A DNA stretch of 50,163 bases from a virus. The notes under the pieces are model-generated. The model was not told the origin of the DNA. It saw only the letters and a program-made list of their open reading frames with translations, and made no database searches. Below, piece after piece: positions 22,962-30,990 of the stretch; the stretch's first letter is position 1; the number at the start of each line of letters is the position of its first letter. A program made the translations under genes and the position numbers. The stretch covers positions 1 to 50,163 of IMG/VR virus record IMGVR_UViG_3300042861_001706. One strand, 5' to 3'.

Positions 22962-24191
22962 TTAATATTCTTTAATTTTTACAATTAAATCTCCACTACC
23001 CTTTATTACTCTATGATAAACACCTTTTGGTATAAATATTGTTTGACCTTCCTTTAATATTTTTGGGGTGTCGTTATCCATCTGTAACATCCAGTTATTA
23101 GATTTAACAACTTTGACTTTTCTATCTTGCTTATCAAAGTGCCATTTCAATTCGCCACTATTAATACTTTCTTTAAACAATCTAGTTTTGATTCCATTTT
23201 CTTTTACTTCTTCAAATGGTAAATCATCATCTTTTTTGATTTGTTTTGGACTTAATGGTGGGTCCAATAAAAACTTTTCATTAAGATATTTTCTTAGTTC
23301 GTTTTCAACAAAGTATTCTGGTACTTCCTCATCATCTGGTTTTTCAGATGCAATCTCAGCAATATATCTAGCAAACTTAACTTTTAGTTTATCATCAAGC
23401 ATAGTCATAAGACCATCTGAAATAAAAAATATTTTTGATAATGGATCACCAATACCTAATTCACCCTCAACAAGGTTGAATATTGTCATAATAGTTTTAC
23501 CCCACCATGTCTTATATCCAGTTGTTTCTTCAAGTCCAGGTCTAAATATTTTATTAAATGCTCTTAGTATAGAACCAGTAAAACCAGCAATTGCTAATTG
23601 TGGGAAAAACCAAGGAAGTAATCTTAGTGTTGCTTTATATCCTCCTTCACCAATATGTTGATATAGTCTTTTTGCTTTTGCGTTTGTAACAATTTCTCTT
23701 AATTGTCCAAATGTGATTTTCCCTTGCGCTTCACAGAATTTTTTTGCATCACAAATGTTTTTAACGGCTTTTTCAGATGGTGTAACTTCTTCATTTAATG
23801 AATCATCAGATTTGTAATCCAAGTCATATAAAGGTCTTTTATTAAACACAAATTTAATTTGGAATTTATTTGGTTCGTCAAACCAAGTAGAGTCCTGTAA
23901 CATTAAAAATGTTCTACCCTCGCGATATAGTAGAGATTCAATAAAGTCACTAGTGTTAAGCTGTGGGTTTTCTGAATCAATAAAAAAAATAACTGTCGCT
24001 TGTGGTGTTAACAATTCTTCAGCAGGTATTGATTTATAAGCTTTACTATTTGGTCTTATCTTTATACCATATAAGTTTAATTTAATATCTTGATGGTATT
24101 TATTTTCAAATTTTTTTTCAACAACTTCTTTTAAAAAGTGATTGAATATTTTTACATATCTACGGTTAATGAATCTTTCGTATGGTTTCAT
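22962..24191 (-). CDS. virion-like protein with C-terminal cupin-like domain
   Basis: The 409-aa product has an N-terminal basic alpha/beta region (residues 1-130), a middle with two hydrophobic stretches (LPWFFPQLAIAGFTGSIL and KTIMTIFNLV, about 195-250), and a C-terminal beta region. The C-terminal region (ELKWHFDKQDRKVKVV, then DNDTPKILKEGQTIFIPKGV and YHRVIKGSGDL) resembles the small cupin-like domain found at the ends of T4-like cyanophage structural proteins. It is directly followed by the L,D-transpeptidase gene (1-nt gap) and preceded by another virion-like gene. Function is unproven. Confidence 0.75.
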   Translation of the reverse strand: MKPYERFINRRYVKIFNHFLKEVVEKKFENKYHQDIKLNLYGIKIRPNSKAYKSIPAEELLTPQATVIFFIDSENPQLNTSDFIESLLYREGRTFLMLQDSTWFDEPNKFQIKFVFNKRPLYDLDYKSDDSLNEEVTPSEKAVKNICDAKKFCEAQGKITFGQLREIVTNAKAKRLYQHIGEGGYKATLRLLPWFFPQLAIAGFTGSILRAFNKIFRPGLEETTGYKTWWGKTIMTIFNLVEGELGIGDPLSKIFFISDGLMTMLDDKLKVKFARYIAEIASEKPDDEEVPEYFVENELRKYLNEKFLLDPPLSPKQIKKDDDLPFEEVKENGIKTRLFKESINSGELKWHFDKQDRKVKVVKSNNWMLQMDNDTPKILKEGQTIFIPKGVYHRVIKGSGDLIVKIKEY

Positions 24192-24197
24192 AATGTA

Positions 24198-24806
24198 TTA
24201 CCAATTTCTGGATGATTTAAGACCTAATTTTTTCGCATATCTCCCAACATTACAAGACCAATATCCTGCTGTAGTTCTATCTTTTTTCTGATCACAATTG
24301 TGTCTTGCTCTAAATGATTTTGCTCTTTTTTTATTCGCGTTTTTAACCCTTAAATTTGGGTCTCCAAATGTAACTTTTTTAACCCCACCACCTGGTGTTT
24401 TAACATATACAGCAAATTTCTTTGGCCCACCTGGTGTTCTAAAAGGACTTCCAAGTTTTACCTTCTTTCCTCTATGTACCGCTTCACTAATTGTTTCTTT
24501 TATTTCAAATGGAACATCTAACCAAACTGTTTTTCCATTATCAAGAGTTACCGACTCACCTAAATTACTCTCAACAAGCCATAAGTCTTCATCGTTAACA
24601 TCCATTAAACCATTATTATAAAGGGTTCTTACTTCATTTATTAATTCAAAATATGAAGATGAAAAAATCCTAAAAACATTTTCAGATAACGGTATTCTAT
24701 TATCTAAATGGTATTTAAGGTTTTTAGAAATACTCACTGATTCCGTAAGAACCATAGGGTGGTTTAATTCTTCATTTAAAACTCTTTTTATAATATTGTC
24801 TAACAT
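24198..24806 (-). CDS. phage protein with conserved RARHNC C-terminal domain
   Basis: The start was placed at MLDNIIKRVLNEELNHPMV; an upstream in-frame TTG is less likely. The N-terminus holds an L-N-E site and a VLTES echo of the tag. The C-terminal 75 residues (KKVTFGDPNLRVKN, KSFRARHNCDQKKD, GYWSCNVGRYAKKLGL) match a small basic domain I associate with structural proteins of large phages (DUF5872-like, tentative). The two Cys could bind metal. It heads an operon with the cupin-tailed and L,D-transpeptidase genes. Confidence 0.75.
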   Translation of the reverse strand: MLDNIIKRVLNEELNHPMVLTESVSISKNLKYHLDNRIPLSENVFRIFSSSYFELINEVRTLYNNGLMDVNDEDLWLVESNLGESVTLDNGKTVWLDVPFEIKETISEAVHRGKKVKLGSPFRTPGGPKKFAVYVKTPGGGVKKVTFGDPNLRVKNANKKRAKSFRARHNCDQKKDRTTAGYWSCNVGRYAKKLGLKSSRNW

Positions 24807-24862
24807 AATCAACTATTTAGATATTTATTAATATAAATACATTAAAATTGATTAAATAAAAC

Positions 24863-24870
24863 ATATTTAT
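24863..24870 (+). promoter_or_regulatory. ATATTTAT box (plus strand)
   Basis: The box lies 14 nt before the ATG of the rightward tagged gene at 24885. It shows that the motif follows gene orientation and is not just a minus-strand base-composition effect. Confidence 0.5.
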
Positions 24871-24884
24871 TTTAAAATCCTCAT

Positions 24885-25436
24885 ATGAAAAAAATAAAAT
24901 TAACAGAAAGTGAGCTTGTTGCTTTAATAGAAAAGGTAATTAAAGAAAATGGCGATGTTCAAATGGGTGGTGAACAAAAAGAAAATAAGAAAAAAGAACC
25001 ACCAAAACCTAGATGTATGGAAGATAATATGATTCCACTTGATGAAATGGTTGGTCAAGCTGATGAATTTGTAAAATATTCACCTGGTGTCTCAAAAAGA
25101 AGAATGGGTGTTAATTCAATGGTTGATACTTTAGGTATTCTAAACAATATAAGACTTTTTAAGGACGTTAAAGATGGTGGTGCACATTTAGCTTATGATA
25201 TGATGCACAATCTTAATAGATTCAGAAATAAAAACTATCACGACGAAACAACTGGTGAATGCCATAAAGCGATGGATAAGATTGTTGAGTTATATAAAGA
25301 AAATGAACACGGAACAGAATTAGTTAAAGATATTGAGAGGGTTTTAGCACTACAAACAAAAGATGACGAATATACACCATCACCAAGAGCTAAAGAATAC
25401 CTTAAACAATGTATTAATTTAGTTAAAGGACAATAA
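24885..25436 (+). CDS. tagged protein of unknown function
   Basis: The 183-aa product begins with IKLTESELVALIEKVIKEN, a full tag ending IKE. A charged linker follows (KENKKKEPPKPRC), then a mostly helical domain (DEMVGQADEFVKYSPG, AHLAYDMMHNLNRFRNKN, HKAMDKIVELYKEN). I recognise no family. It is transcribed rightward and ends in a strong terminator (25475-25506), forming its own unit. Confidence 0.8.
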   Translation: MKKIKLTESELVALIEKVIKENGDVQMGGEQKENKKKEPPKPRCMEDNMIPLDEMVGQADEFVKYSPGVSKRRMGVNSMVDTLGILNNIRLFKDVKDGGAHLAYDMMHNLNRFRNKNYHDETTGECHKAMDKIVELYKENEHGTELVKDIERVLALQTKDDEYTPSPRAKEYLKQCINLVKGQ

Positions 25437-25446
25437 AAACTTTGCT

Positions 25447-25474
25447 TAGGACCATTACTGGTTATGGTAATGTT
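25447..25474 (+). other. hairpin in the 3' untranslated region
   Basis: A CATTAC/GTAATG stem lies between the stop codon of the tagged gene and its terminator. It is a probable RNA hairpin that could protect the mRNA 3' end. Confidence 0.4.
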
Positions 25475-25506
25475 AAAGGGACAATTCGCTACTGTCCCTT
25501 TTTTTA
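25475..25506 (+). terminator. Rho-independent terminator
   Basis: A 9-bp stem AAAGGGACA/TGTCCCTTT is followed by a T-run. Confidence 0.9.
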
Positions 25507-25596
25507 TTCTTTAAAAATCAAACAATATATTACAAACAATTTTAAAGTAAACAGTTTTTTGTGAAAAATAAAAATATTTATTAAAAAACAAATATT

Positions 25597-25866
25597 ATGA
25601 AAAATTTTTTTAGACAACTATTCTGCGATAATAACTCAATTAATGAAAAATCTGTTGTTGGGTTTATTGCTTTTTTAATGATGTGTTTATTTGCTTGTGC
25701 AGACATCGTTACTGGTTTTATGGGTTTACCATTAGTAATTAATGAATTTATCTTTAATTCATTTTTGATTTTGGTACTTGGTTCATTTGCAATTGGGTCT
25801 GTTGATAAATTTATCAACAAAAAACACGGATCTGAAAGTGAATCTGAAGAAGCACCAGTAGAATAA
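25597..25866 (+). CDS. holin-like two-TM protein
   Basis: The 89-aa product has a short basic N-terminus, two hydrophobic segments (about residues 20-42 and 48-68; VVGFIAFLMMCLFACADIV and FIFNSFLILVLGSFAIG) and an acidic tail (SESESEEAP). Size, two TM segments and a charged tail are typical of phage holins that permeabilise the inner membrane at lysis; small phage membrane proteins of other roles look the same. It has its own terminator at 25892-25919. No endolysin is adjacent. Confidence 0.65.
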   Translation: MKNFFRQLFCDNNSINEKSVVGFIAFLMMCLFACADIVTGFMGLPLVINEFIFNSFLILVLGSFAIGSVDKFINKKHGSESESEEAPVE

Positions 25867-25891
25867 TAAAACATTTTATAAACTTTTTACT

Positions 25892-25919
25892 CCCCTCCGC
25901 AAGAGGGGTTTCTTTTTTT
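25892..25919 (+). terminator. terminator of the holin-like gene
   Basis: A CCCCT/AGGGG stem with loop CCGCAAG is followed by a T-rich tract. Confidence 0.85.
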
Positions 25920-25932
25920 AAATAAAATTTAC

Positions 25933-25940
25933 TATATTTG
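25933..25940 (+). promoter_or_regulatory. host-type -7 element with very short leader
   Basis: TATATTTG ends 6 nt before the ATG of the small gene at 25947. If it is a true -7 element, transcription starts at or next to the start codon, giving a leaderless mRNA. Confidence 0.55.
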
Positions 25941-25946
25941 TACCCT

Positions 25947-26102
25947 ATGAGTGATAAGAAAGTTAAAAAACAAGTAGAACGTAAGGTATTTGAACGTGTA
26001 ATTACCCACGAAGACTGTACTTTAATCTGGAAATACGACAATTATAAGTCAAATACTGGACCTTATGAGGTAGAAATTAAACCAAATAAGAAAAAGGGTT
26101 AA
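25947..26102 (+). CDS. 51-aa basic protein
   Basis: A short ORF (MSDKKVKKQVERKVFERVIT to IKPNKKKG) with a basic helical N-terminus, a small beta region (CTLIWKYDNY) and a Lys-rich end. It lies between the holin-like gene's terminator and the next gene, with a TATATTTG element just upstream. I do not recognise it. The coding-like composition and the promoter make it a likely real gene. Confidence 0.65.
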   Translation: MSDKKVKKQVERKVFERVITHEDCTLIWKYDNYKSNTGPYEVEIKPNKKKG

Positions 26103-26119
26103 ATAAACTATTTATATAT

Positions 26120-26560
26120 ATGAAGATTTTACCCGTTTTAAGTGAAATAATTAATAAAAAAACCCTTATTTCTACCCTAAAATCAATGGATTTTAGCCAA
26201 AAAGAGGCTGAAAATGAGGTAGAATATTACCTAAAATGGGCTAAAAACATACCAAAAACACAAAAAGGGTACCGAATTTTGGTCGTAAATGATAAAAAAG
26301 ACATCAATTTAGATGAAATTGGGTCACATTTTAGTAAAAATAGGGTAGAATTACTGTCAAATCACTCATTTTGTACTGGATGTGGTGAAAAATACTACCT
26401 AATTACGGCTGAAATACCTAAAAATGAGGTAGATATTGAAGAAACTATCAAAAATAACATACTTTACCCTAATGAAATGGAAATTACAGTCAAAAATAAG
26501 GGAAAAAACGTTAAAATTCTTAAAATTCAAGAAATAAACACCGAAAATGATGGATTTTAA
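26120..26560 (+). CDS. unknown 146-aa protein with CxxC
   Basis: The product starts MKILPVLSEIINKKTLISTL and has an alpha/beta composition. It contains FCTGCGEKYYLITAE (near residue 85), a CxxC that may bind zinc, between predicted beta strands. An I-S/L-S-E pattern near residue 9 is only weakly tag-like. ATTTATAT precedes the ATG. It begins 17 nt after the 51-aa gene, probably in one operon, and converges with the secreted-protein operon. Confidence 0.7.
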   Translation: MKILPVLSEIINKKTLISTLKSMDFSQKEAENEVEYYLKWAKNIPKTQKGYRILVVNDKKDINLDEIGSHFSKNRVELLSNHSFCTGCGEKYYLITAEIPKNEVDIEETIKNNILYPNEMEITVKNKGKNVKILKIQEINTENDGF

Positions 26561-26608
26561 GGTTAAAAACTTAAAATTTGATTAAAATATCAGTTTATAA
26601 CCTTATTT

Positions 26609-27175
26609 TTATCTAATTAACGTTAAATGTCCGTGATTTGTGACTTTATCATCATTTCCAAAGACATTAAATGTTAATTTCCACACATAAACACCTTCTG
26701 TACACATTTTATTATCAAAAGTACCATCCCAACGACCATTTGGGTCATTAGATTCCCATACTATGTTACCCCAACGGTTAAAAATAAGGAACTCAAACCC
26801 ATTTATATCATATCCATTAACCATAACTGGCCCATATAGTTGGTTATTCTCGTTTCCATCTGGTGTAAAACAGTTTGGTATCCAGTAAATAACCCCAGGA
26901 CAGTCATTAACAACAACTTGTATTGATTCCTCAACATAACAAATGACATTTTCACGTCTTAATACTATATTATACGTTCCTGTTTGTGTGAATGTGTATG
27001 TTAAGTCTTCCATAGCATATACAATTCCATTAACTGTCCACGTATTTACACCATCACCACCATATATTGAGGTATATGTGACTGTTTTACTCTCCCCATC
27101 ACACAATTCAAACATATGTTGACTATATGTGACTAGGGAAAGACAGAAAAAATATACAAATAGTATTAATTTCAT
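26609..27175 (-). CDS. secreted protein with type B T9SS sorting domain
   Basis: The 188-aa product has a signal peptide (MKLILFVYFFCLSLVTYSQ). Residues 20-90 form an Ig/PKD-like beta domain (CDGESKTVTYTSIYGGDGVN, TFTQTGTYNIVLRRENVICY). The C-terminal 95 residues are the gliding motility-associated/CHU_C domain: WIPNCFTPDGNENNQ, FEFLIFNRWGNIVWESN, GRWDGTF and CTEGVYVWKLTF. In Bacteroidota this domain directs export through the type IX secretion system and attachment at the cell surface. Its presence in a phage strongly indicates a Bacteroidota host. It overlaps the upstream gene by one base and is the last gene of a three-gene operon. Confidence 0.9.
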   Translation of the reverse strand: MKLILFVYFFCLSLVTYSQHMFELCDGESKTVTYTSIYGGDGVNTWTVNGIVYAMEDLTYTFTQTGTYNIVLRRENVICYVEESIQVVVNDCPGVIYWIPNCFTPDGNENNQLYGPVMVNGYDINGFEFLIFNRWGNIVWESNDPNGRWDGTFDNKMCTEGVYVWKLTFNVFGNDDKVTNHGHLTLIR

Positions 27176-27756
27176 TAATTATGTTGTATAGGTGATAATG
27201 TTGGTGTTCCATATACCGGTACAACAACAGATGTTGTGAATGTACAACCAGCAGAACCTACTGTATATGTAACAGTTGAGGTTGCATTAGTCCCGTTTGT
27301 TACGTTATCAGGACAAAACTGGTTACCAACTACTCCAGTACCAGACCAAATACCTCCAACTGGTGTTCCTACAAGGTTTACACAAGGATCTGACTCACAA
27401 AATGGACCTAAAGCTGTGATTGTTGGTATAACTTGGTATATTAATACATTTAAATTGACCGGTGTTGCAGGACAGTTAGCTGGTGGTGGTGAAGAATAGG
27501 TTACCGACACACCATTTGGTATTAATCCAGGCGCTGCTGCCGACCAGTTTACTGAAATACTATTAGTTCCTTGACCGGTTGTTATTACACCGGGGGATGC
27601 AACAGTCCAGGTGTATGTTCCAGAACCAACAGATGGTATAGTATAGGTAGAAAGAGCTGTTGATTGATAACAAACCGTGTCTGGATTTGTTGTTGTTAAT
27701 TGAGATAATGATATTGTTGAAATCATCGTCATTAAAGCTAGTAAAATTCTTTTCAT
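27175..27756 (-). CDS. secreted Ig/PKD-like protein with PIQHN tail
   Basis: The 193-aa product has a signal peptide (MKRILLALMTMISTISLSQ). The mature part contains two beta-sandwich-like units of the type found in Bacteroidota adhesins (TIPSVGSGTYTWTVASPG; then FCESDPCVNLVGTPVGGIW with SGTGVVGNQFCPDN). It ends LSPIQHN, matching the LGPINHN end of the next gene upstream. It stands between that gene and the T9SS-domain gene. It may be a surface or virion-associated adhesin part. Confidence 0.82.
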   Translation of the reverse strand: MKRILLALMTMISTISLSQLTTTNPDTVCYQSTALSTYTIPSVGSGTYTWTVASPGVITTGQGTNSISVNWSAAAPGLIPNGVSVTYSSPPPANCPATPVNLNVLIYQVIPTITALGPFCESDPCVNLVGTPVGGIWSGTGVVGNQFCPDNVTNGTNATSTVTYTVGSAGCTFTTSVVVPVYGTPTLSPIQHN

Positions 27757-27763
27757 TTTTTAT

Positions 27764-28357
27764 TTAATTATGGTTTATTGGTCCCAAAACTATTGGGACT
27801 ACGTTTATTGTTCCGTTAAATACGTTAAATGGTGTTGCCAAGTCACAAGAAGAGCTAGTATAGCTTCCCCATAGACCATCAGAGCCCGGTGTAACTTGAA
27901 TTAATAAGTTTTGGGGTGTACATACGTTTGCAACAGTTAAAGTCACACAGAATGTCCATATACAAGAACCGGCATCACCAAAATCATTTCCCGGATTCCC
28001 ATCAACAGTCAAATCAAAGAAATAACCAGGACCAACTGTTACGATAGGTGTTGTTGTTGATGTTACAGAAGTTCTCCAAACCCATTGTCCTCCAGTTGCA
28101 TTACCACCACAGTTTGCTGGTGCTGATTGTGGGGTAACTGATGCCCAGCCAGGACCTAAGTTTAAATCAAAACCTTCAATCCAATTGGTGCCGGCTTGAG
28201 TATATCCGTTCATTGTATAACACATAGTTACAACTTGACCTGCATTATATGTATTTCCTACTGGTGGGGGTGTTAATGTAAAAGATTGCACACCATTACA
28301 TTGTGTAAATGCAAATACACTAATAAAAATTAAGACAATTGATAACAAAATTTTCAT
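27764..28357 (-). CDS. secreted beta-rich protein with PINHN tail
   Basis: The 197-aa product has a signal peptide (MKILLSIVLIFISVFAFTQC). The mature part is Thr/Gly/Pro-rich and beta-structured (AGQVVTMCYTMNGYTQ, IEGFDLNLGPGW, CIWTFCVTLTVANVC), resembling N-terminal domains of large Bacteroidota surface proteins. It ends in GPINHN. It is the first gene of the operon, with an ATATTTAT box at 28363-28370. The three genes look like one T9SS surface protein split into separate cistrons. Confidence 0.8.
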   Translation of the reverse strand: MKILLSIVLIFISVFAFTQCNGVQSFTLTPPPVGNTYNAGQVVTMCYTMNGYTQAGTNWIEGFDLNLGPGWASVTPQSAPANCGGNATGGQWVWRTSVTSTTTPIVTVGPGYFFDLTVDGNPGNDFGDAGSCIWTFCVTLTVANVCTPQNLLIQVTPGSDGLWGSYTSSSCDLATPFNVFNGTINVVPIVLGPINHN

Positions 28358-28437
28358 ATACTATAAATATAAAGTAAATAACTTAATATACGTAAAATAA
28401 CTTGTCAAATGAACATTTACTGGTTATTATTTATTAT

Positions 28438-28716
28438 ATGAAGTATAAAAAATATCTACAAAAAATTATAGATAGACAATTTAAAACTGATTTAGAAGAA
28501 TTTTTTGGAAAAAAAAGTTATATATCAATAAGTAATGTAACTTACATAAGAAGTAAGGACTCATACTTAGTAAGTGTAAACTTATATTTAGATGAACCAG
28601 AAAAAATTGATTTATTATTTCCTTCTGCTCTTGAAATGTTGATACAAAGAGCCTGGAATGTTGTTGGTGATAAAAAACAAATTATACTTCAGTCTTCGTT
28701 TGATTTGATTCCGTAA
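28438..28716 (+). CDS. unknown 92-aa protein
   Basis: The start MKYKKYLQKIIDRQFKTDL was preferred over an upstream in-frame ATG because ATTTATTAT lies directly in front of it. The product has a basic helical start and alternating strands (YISISNVTYIRSKDSYLVSV). I recognise no family. It converges with the gene at 28682 with a 35-nt overlap of 3' ends, which is unusual and makes one of the two ends uncertain. Confidence 0.6.
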   Translation: MKYKKYLQKIIDRQFKTDLEEFFGKKSYISISNVTYIRSKDSYLVSVNLYLDEPEKIDLLFPSALEMLIQRAWNVVGDKKQIILQSSFDLIP

Positions 28717-28876
28717 TAGAACCCATCTCAATTAAATTTTTAATAGTCTTATTTAATGGTGCTTTAATAAAATATTCACCATTTTCGTGTCTAAAAAAAC
28801 ACCAACCAACAAGTAAAGAATTTAACTGGTTATAAATTTCTTTGTCTTTTACTTTATACACATTTAATCCCACCAT
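28682..28876 (-). CDS. small unknown protein of 64 aa
   Basis: The product (MVGLNVYKVKDKEIYNQLNS) is a small alpha/beta protein with the segment VGWCFFRHENGEYFIKAP. It starts inside the last codons of the upstream gene (13-nt overlap) and runs 35 nt into the convergent gene's 3' end. Function unknown. Confidence 0.55.
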   Translation of the reverse strand: MVGLNVYKVKDKEIYNQLNSLLVGWCFFRHENGEYFIKAPLNKTIKNLIEMGSITESNQTKTEV

Positions 28877-29445
28877 CTTTCAATTTTTTGTTCTAATAAT
28901 TTAAATAATAATTTTCTTGCTTTTTCTTGATTGTGTTTAGCTACTAAATGACAAAGATTTCTTTTTTCTAAATCATTACCATTTTCTTTTAAAACTTTTC
29001 TAACACTTGACGGATACTTTTTCAAAAACTCATCATAGTTTTCAGATAAAACTGTCATTTTCATTTCCTTTAAATTTGGATTATCTTCAACAGGGATAAA
29101 ATCAAATTCAGTTTCACTGTAATTAAAATCTTCCATTCCGTAATATTCTTCTTTTACTCTTTCAAGTAAATTAAGTGCAATTGTCATATCACGATTATCT
29201 CTATCTATTTCTGTGTGACGATTTGCGTTGATGATTTCTTGTCTTTGATATTCTATCTTTTTTTGTAGTATTGTATAGATATGCCAAGAGTCCCAATCCC
29301 TATCTTGATATAAAGTTGGTATCCACCTAAATATGTTTTTTATTCCAATTAAAAAATATCTTATTCTCCAATGTAAATTTCTCCATAGAGTATCTCTACT
29401 CCATGCAGAATCTTTAGGTATTGTCAGTTTTTTGTAGTTTTTCAT
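28864..29445 (-). CDS. unknown phage protein with RDWD motif
   Basis: The 193-aa product is basic and helical, with aromatic-rich N-terminal sequence (SAWSRDTLWRNLHWRIRY, then WIPTLYQDRDWDSWHIYTIL near residue 45). The RDWDxxxxxxxLxxK pattern recalls hypothetical proteins widespread in T4-like phages, function unknown. The rest is a charged helical bundle ending KIERWWD. A host-type -7 element lies at 29465-29472, 19 nt upstream. There is no tag. Confidence 0.75.
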   Translation of the reverse strand: MKNYKKLTIPKDSAWSRDTLWRNLHWRIRYFLIGIKNIFRWIPTLYQDRDWDSWHIYTILQKKIEYQRQEIINANRHTEIDRDNRDMTIALNLLERVKEEYYGMEDFNYSETEFDFIPVEDNPNLKEMKMTVLSENYDEFLKKYPSSVRKVLKENGNDLEKRNLCHLVAKHNQEKARKLLFKLLEQKIERWWD

Positions 29446-29632
29446 TTTCTTTATCTATGTATTGCAAATATAAAGAAAATAATATTAAAAAGTTAATAGA
29501 AATACATAAAAAAGTTTCTAAAATCCAATGCCAGTCAGTCTGTGTCATTGATACGTGTGTACCAAACCACATAAATGAACCATACTTGTTCATTAACTCA
29601 ACAATTAAGTATTTTAAAAATTTAATTAACAT
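29414..29632 (-). CDS. small membrane protein of 72 aa
   Basis: The product has one strong hydrophobic segment (ILETFLCISINFLILFSLYL, about residues 37-56) and a charged tail. Its ATG overlaps the stop of the tagged gene upstream (TAATG), indicating translational coupling, and its end overlaps the next gene's start by 32 nt. Function unknown. Confidence 0.6.
   Translation of the reverse strand: MLIKFLKYLIVELMNKYGSFMWFGTHVSMTQTDWHWILETFLCISINFLILFSLYLQYIDKENEKLQKTDNT
29465..29472 (-). promoter_or_regulatory. host-type -7 element
   Basis: TATATTTG on the minus strand lies 19 nt before the ATG at 29445. It sits inside the coding sequence of the small membrane protein. I saw no convincing -33 element. 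Confidence 0.45.
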
Positions 29633-30153
29633 TAAACAAATCTAGGTATAACAGATTCTTCAAGGAAGACCTCAAATTCGTGTTCAAGACCTTGTAGTTC
29701 ATCCATTAAATTTTCGTAGTCATCTAGTAAATCATACCCAATTTCACCAATTTGAAATTCGTATTCAACTAGATTACCATCTGGTGTTGCAGCAATATAA
29801 CCATAATATTCTTCACCCCCAAAAAATATAGATCCAAAAATTAATATTTCATTTTTATCACTTTCTTTATCAACTTCTTGATAGTCATATTTAAATTCCA
29901 TTTCTGGAATATTAGGTAAATTAGACTTAATTGTTTCACCTCTTTGGTCATCATACATCGCATATTCATCCGCCGGTCCTTGGTAATATTTTAAAGGACC
30001 TTCGTGAGATGATAGTCCATCTAAATATCTTTTCTCACTTGGTGTTAAAGAATCTCTACCAGATTGACCTATTTTATCAATTAGTTGATTTATGTATTCT
30101 TCATTTTCAATAATGAATTTCATTTGAGATTCGGTTACTATAATTTTTTTCAT
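29632..30153 (-). CDS. tagged acidic protein
   Basis: The 173-aa product starts MKKIIVTESQMKFIIENEE, a TESQ-type tag with an I-I-E site. The body is very acidic (YQEVDKESDKNEILIFGSI, DLLDDYENLMDELQGLEHEF) with a beta region around FFGGEEYYGYIAATPDGNL. No family recognised. The ATATTTAT box lies at 30172-30179 in the region shared with the divergent FKBP gene. Confidence 0.8.
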   Translation of the reverse strand: MKKIIVTESQMKFIIENEEYINQLIDKIGQSGRDSLTPSEKRYLDGLSSHEGPLKYYQGPADEYAMYDDQRGETIKSNLPNIPEMEFKYDYQEVDKESDKNEILIFGSIFFGGEEYYGYIAATPDGNLVEYEFQIGEIGYDLLDDYENLMDELQGLEHEFEVFLEESVIPRFV

Positions 30154-30203
30154 ATTGTTTGACTTATTAATATAAATATTCTATCCTTATAAAAAATTAT
30201 ATT

Positions 30204-30629
30204 ATGGGTAAAATTAATGAAAACAGTACTGTGACTGTAAATTACACAGGAAAACTAGAGGATGGTTCTGTATTTGATTCATCTTTTAACGAAGGAAGAG
30301 AACCGTTAGTTGCAACTTTAGGTCAAGGTCAATTGATTAAAGGTTTTGAACAAGGTCTTTTAGAAATGGAAGTTGGTGAGAAAAAAGTGGTTGAGATTGA
30401 ACCGGTTGACGCTTACGGTGAAAGAAATGAAGGTATGATTCAAGAAGTACCAAAAGAAAGAGTACCACAAGAAGTTGAGGTTGGACACGTTTTACAAGCG
30501 GAAACTCCGATGGGTATAGTAAACTTTAATGTATTAGAAATTAAAGAAGAAACTGTTCTTCTTGATGCTAATCATCCTTTAGCTGGGAAAAAATTAATTT
30601 TTGAATTAGAAGTTGTTGGTATCAATTGA
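30204..30629 (+). CDS. FKBP-type peptidyl-prolyl isomerase, SlyD-like
   Basis: The 141-aa product is a SlyD-like FKBP: VTVNYTGKLEDGSVFDSSF (residues 10-28), LIKGFEQGLLEMEVGEKK, an insert-in-flap chaperone domain (about 70-125) and the family ending LDANHPLAGKKLIFELEV. It catalyses prolyl cis-trans isomerisation and assists folding in the cytoplasm. It lacks SlyD's His/Cys-rich metal tail. It is a single-gene unit ending in a perfect-palindrome terminator. A phage could use it to fold its own abundant proteins. Confidence 0.93.
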   Translation: MGKINENSTVTVNYTGKLEDGSVFDSSFNEGREPLVATLGQGQLIKGFEQGLLEMEVGEKKVVEIEPVDAYGERNEGMIQEVPKERVPQEVEVGHVLQAETPMGIVNFNVLEIKEETVLLDANHPLAGKKLIFELEVVGIN

Positions 30630-30644
30630 TACCAACACTTTTTT
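30616..30644 (+). terminator. terminator of the FKBP gene
   Basis: A perfect 20-bp palindrome TTGGTATCAATTGATACCAA includes the stop codon and is followed by TTTTTT. It also borders the convergent gene's stop. Confidence 0.85.
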
Positions 30645-30957
30645 AGTATCTATTTGGCCTTCTTCCGAATCTTCTTCTAGATTCTGCCATACTATCCATT
30701 GAACTTAATGGGTTTTCTAATGGCTCATCAGATTGTTGTGAAAGTTTTTCAAATAAAGCAACAAATCCTGGCGCAGGTAAAGTTTTGAACGCTTCAGTTG
30801 TACATCTTTGGAAATCTAGTCTTTGTGGATCACATCCTGGGATGTCACTATGACTTTTAAATAACTCCACATCAGAAGCTAAATCAATTTCATCTTCTTT
30901 TAATATTTTATTGATAATTCTTTTTAAATCGGATTCTGTTAGCCTAACTCTTTTCAT
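30643..30957 (-). CDS. tagged protein with RY-type tail
   Basis: The 104-aa product opens VRLTESDLKRIINKILKED, a full tag with L-K-E. The body has two Cys (IPGCDPQRLDFQRC, residues 39-52) and a helix (GFVALFEKLSQQSD). It ends SMDSMAESRRRFGRRPNRY, which resembles the C-terminal SME...YGNRY motif of the proteins at 43314 and 43765. Function unknown. Confidence 0.82.
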   Translation of the reverse strand: MKRVRLTESDLKRIINKILKEDEIDLASDVELFKSHSDIPGCDPQRLDFQRCTTEAFKTLPAPGFVALFEKLSQQSDEPLENPLSSMDSMAESRRRFGRRPNRY

Positions 30958-30990
30958 AATATATTATTTACATATAAATATATCAATAAA

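Noticed and set aside
29421-29645. Plus-strand frame opposite the 72-aa membrane protein
   Set aside because: The minus-strand gene has better coupling to its upstream gene, while the plus frame has no box or coding features.
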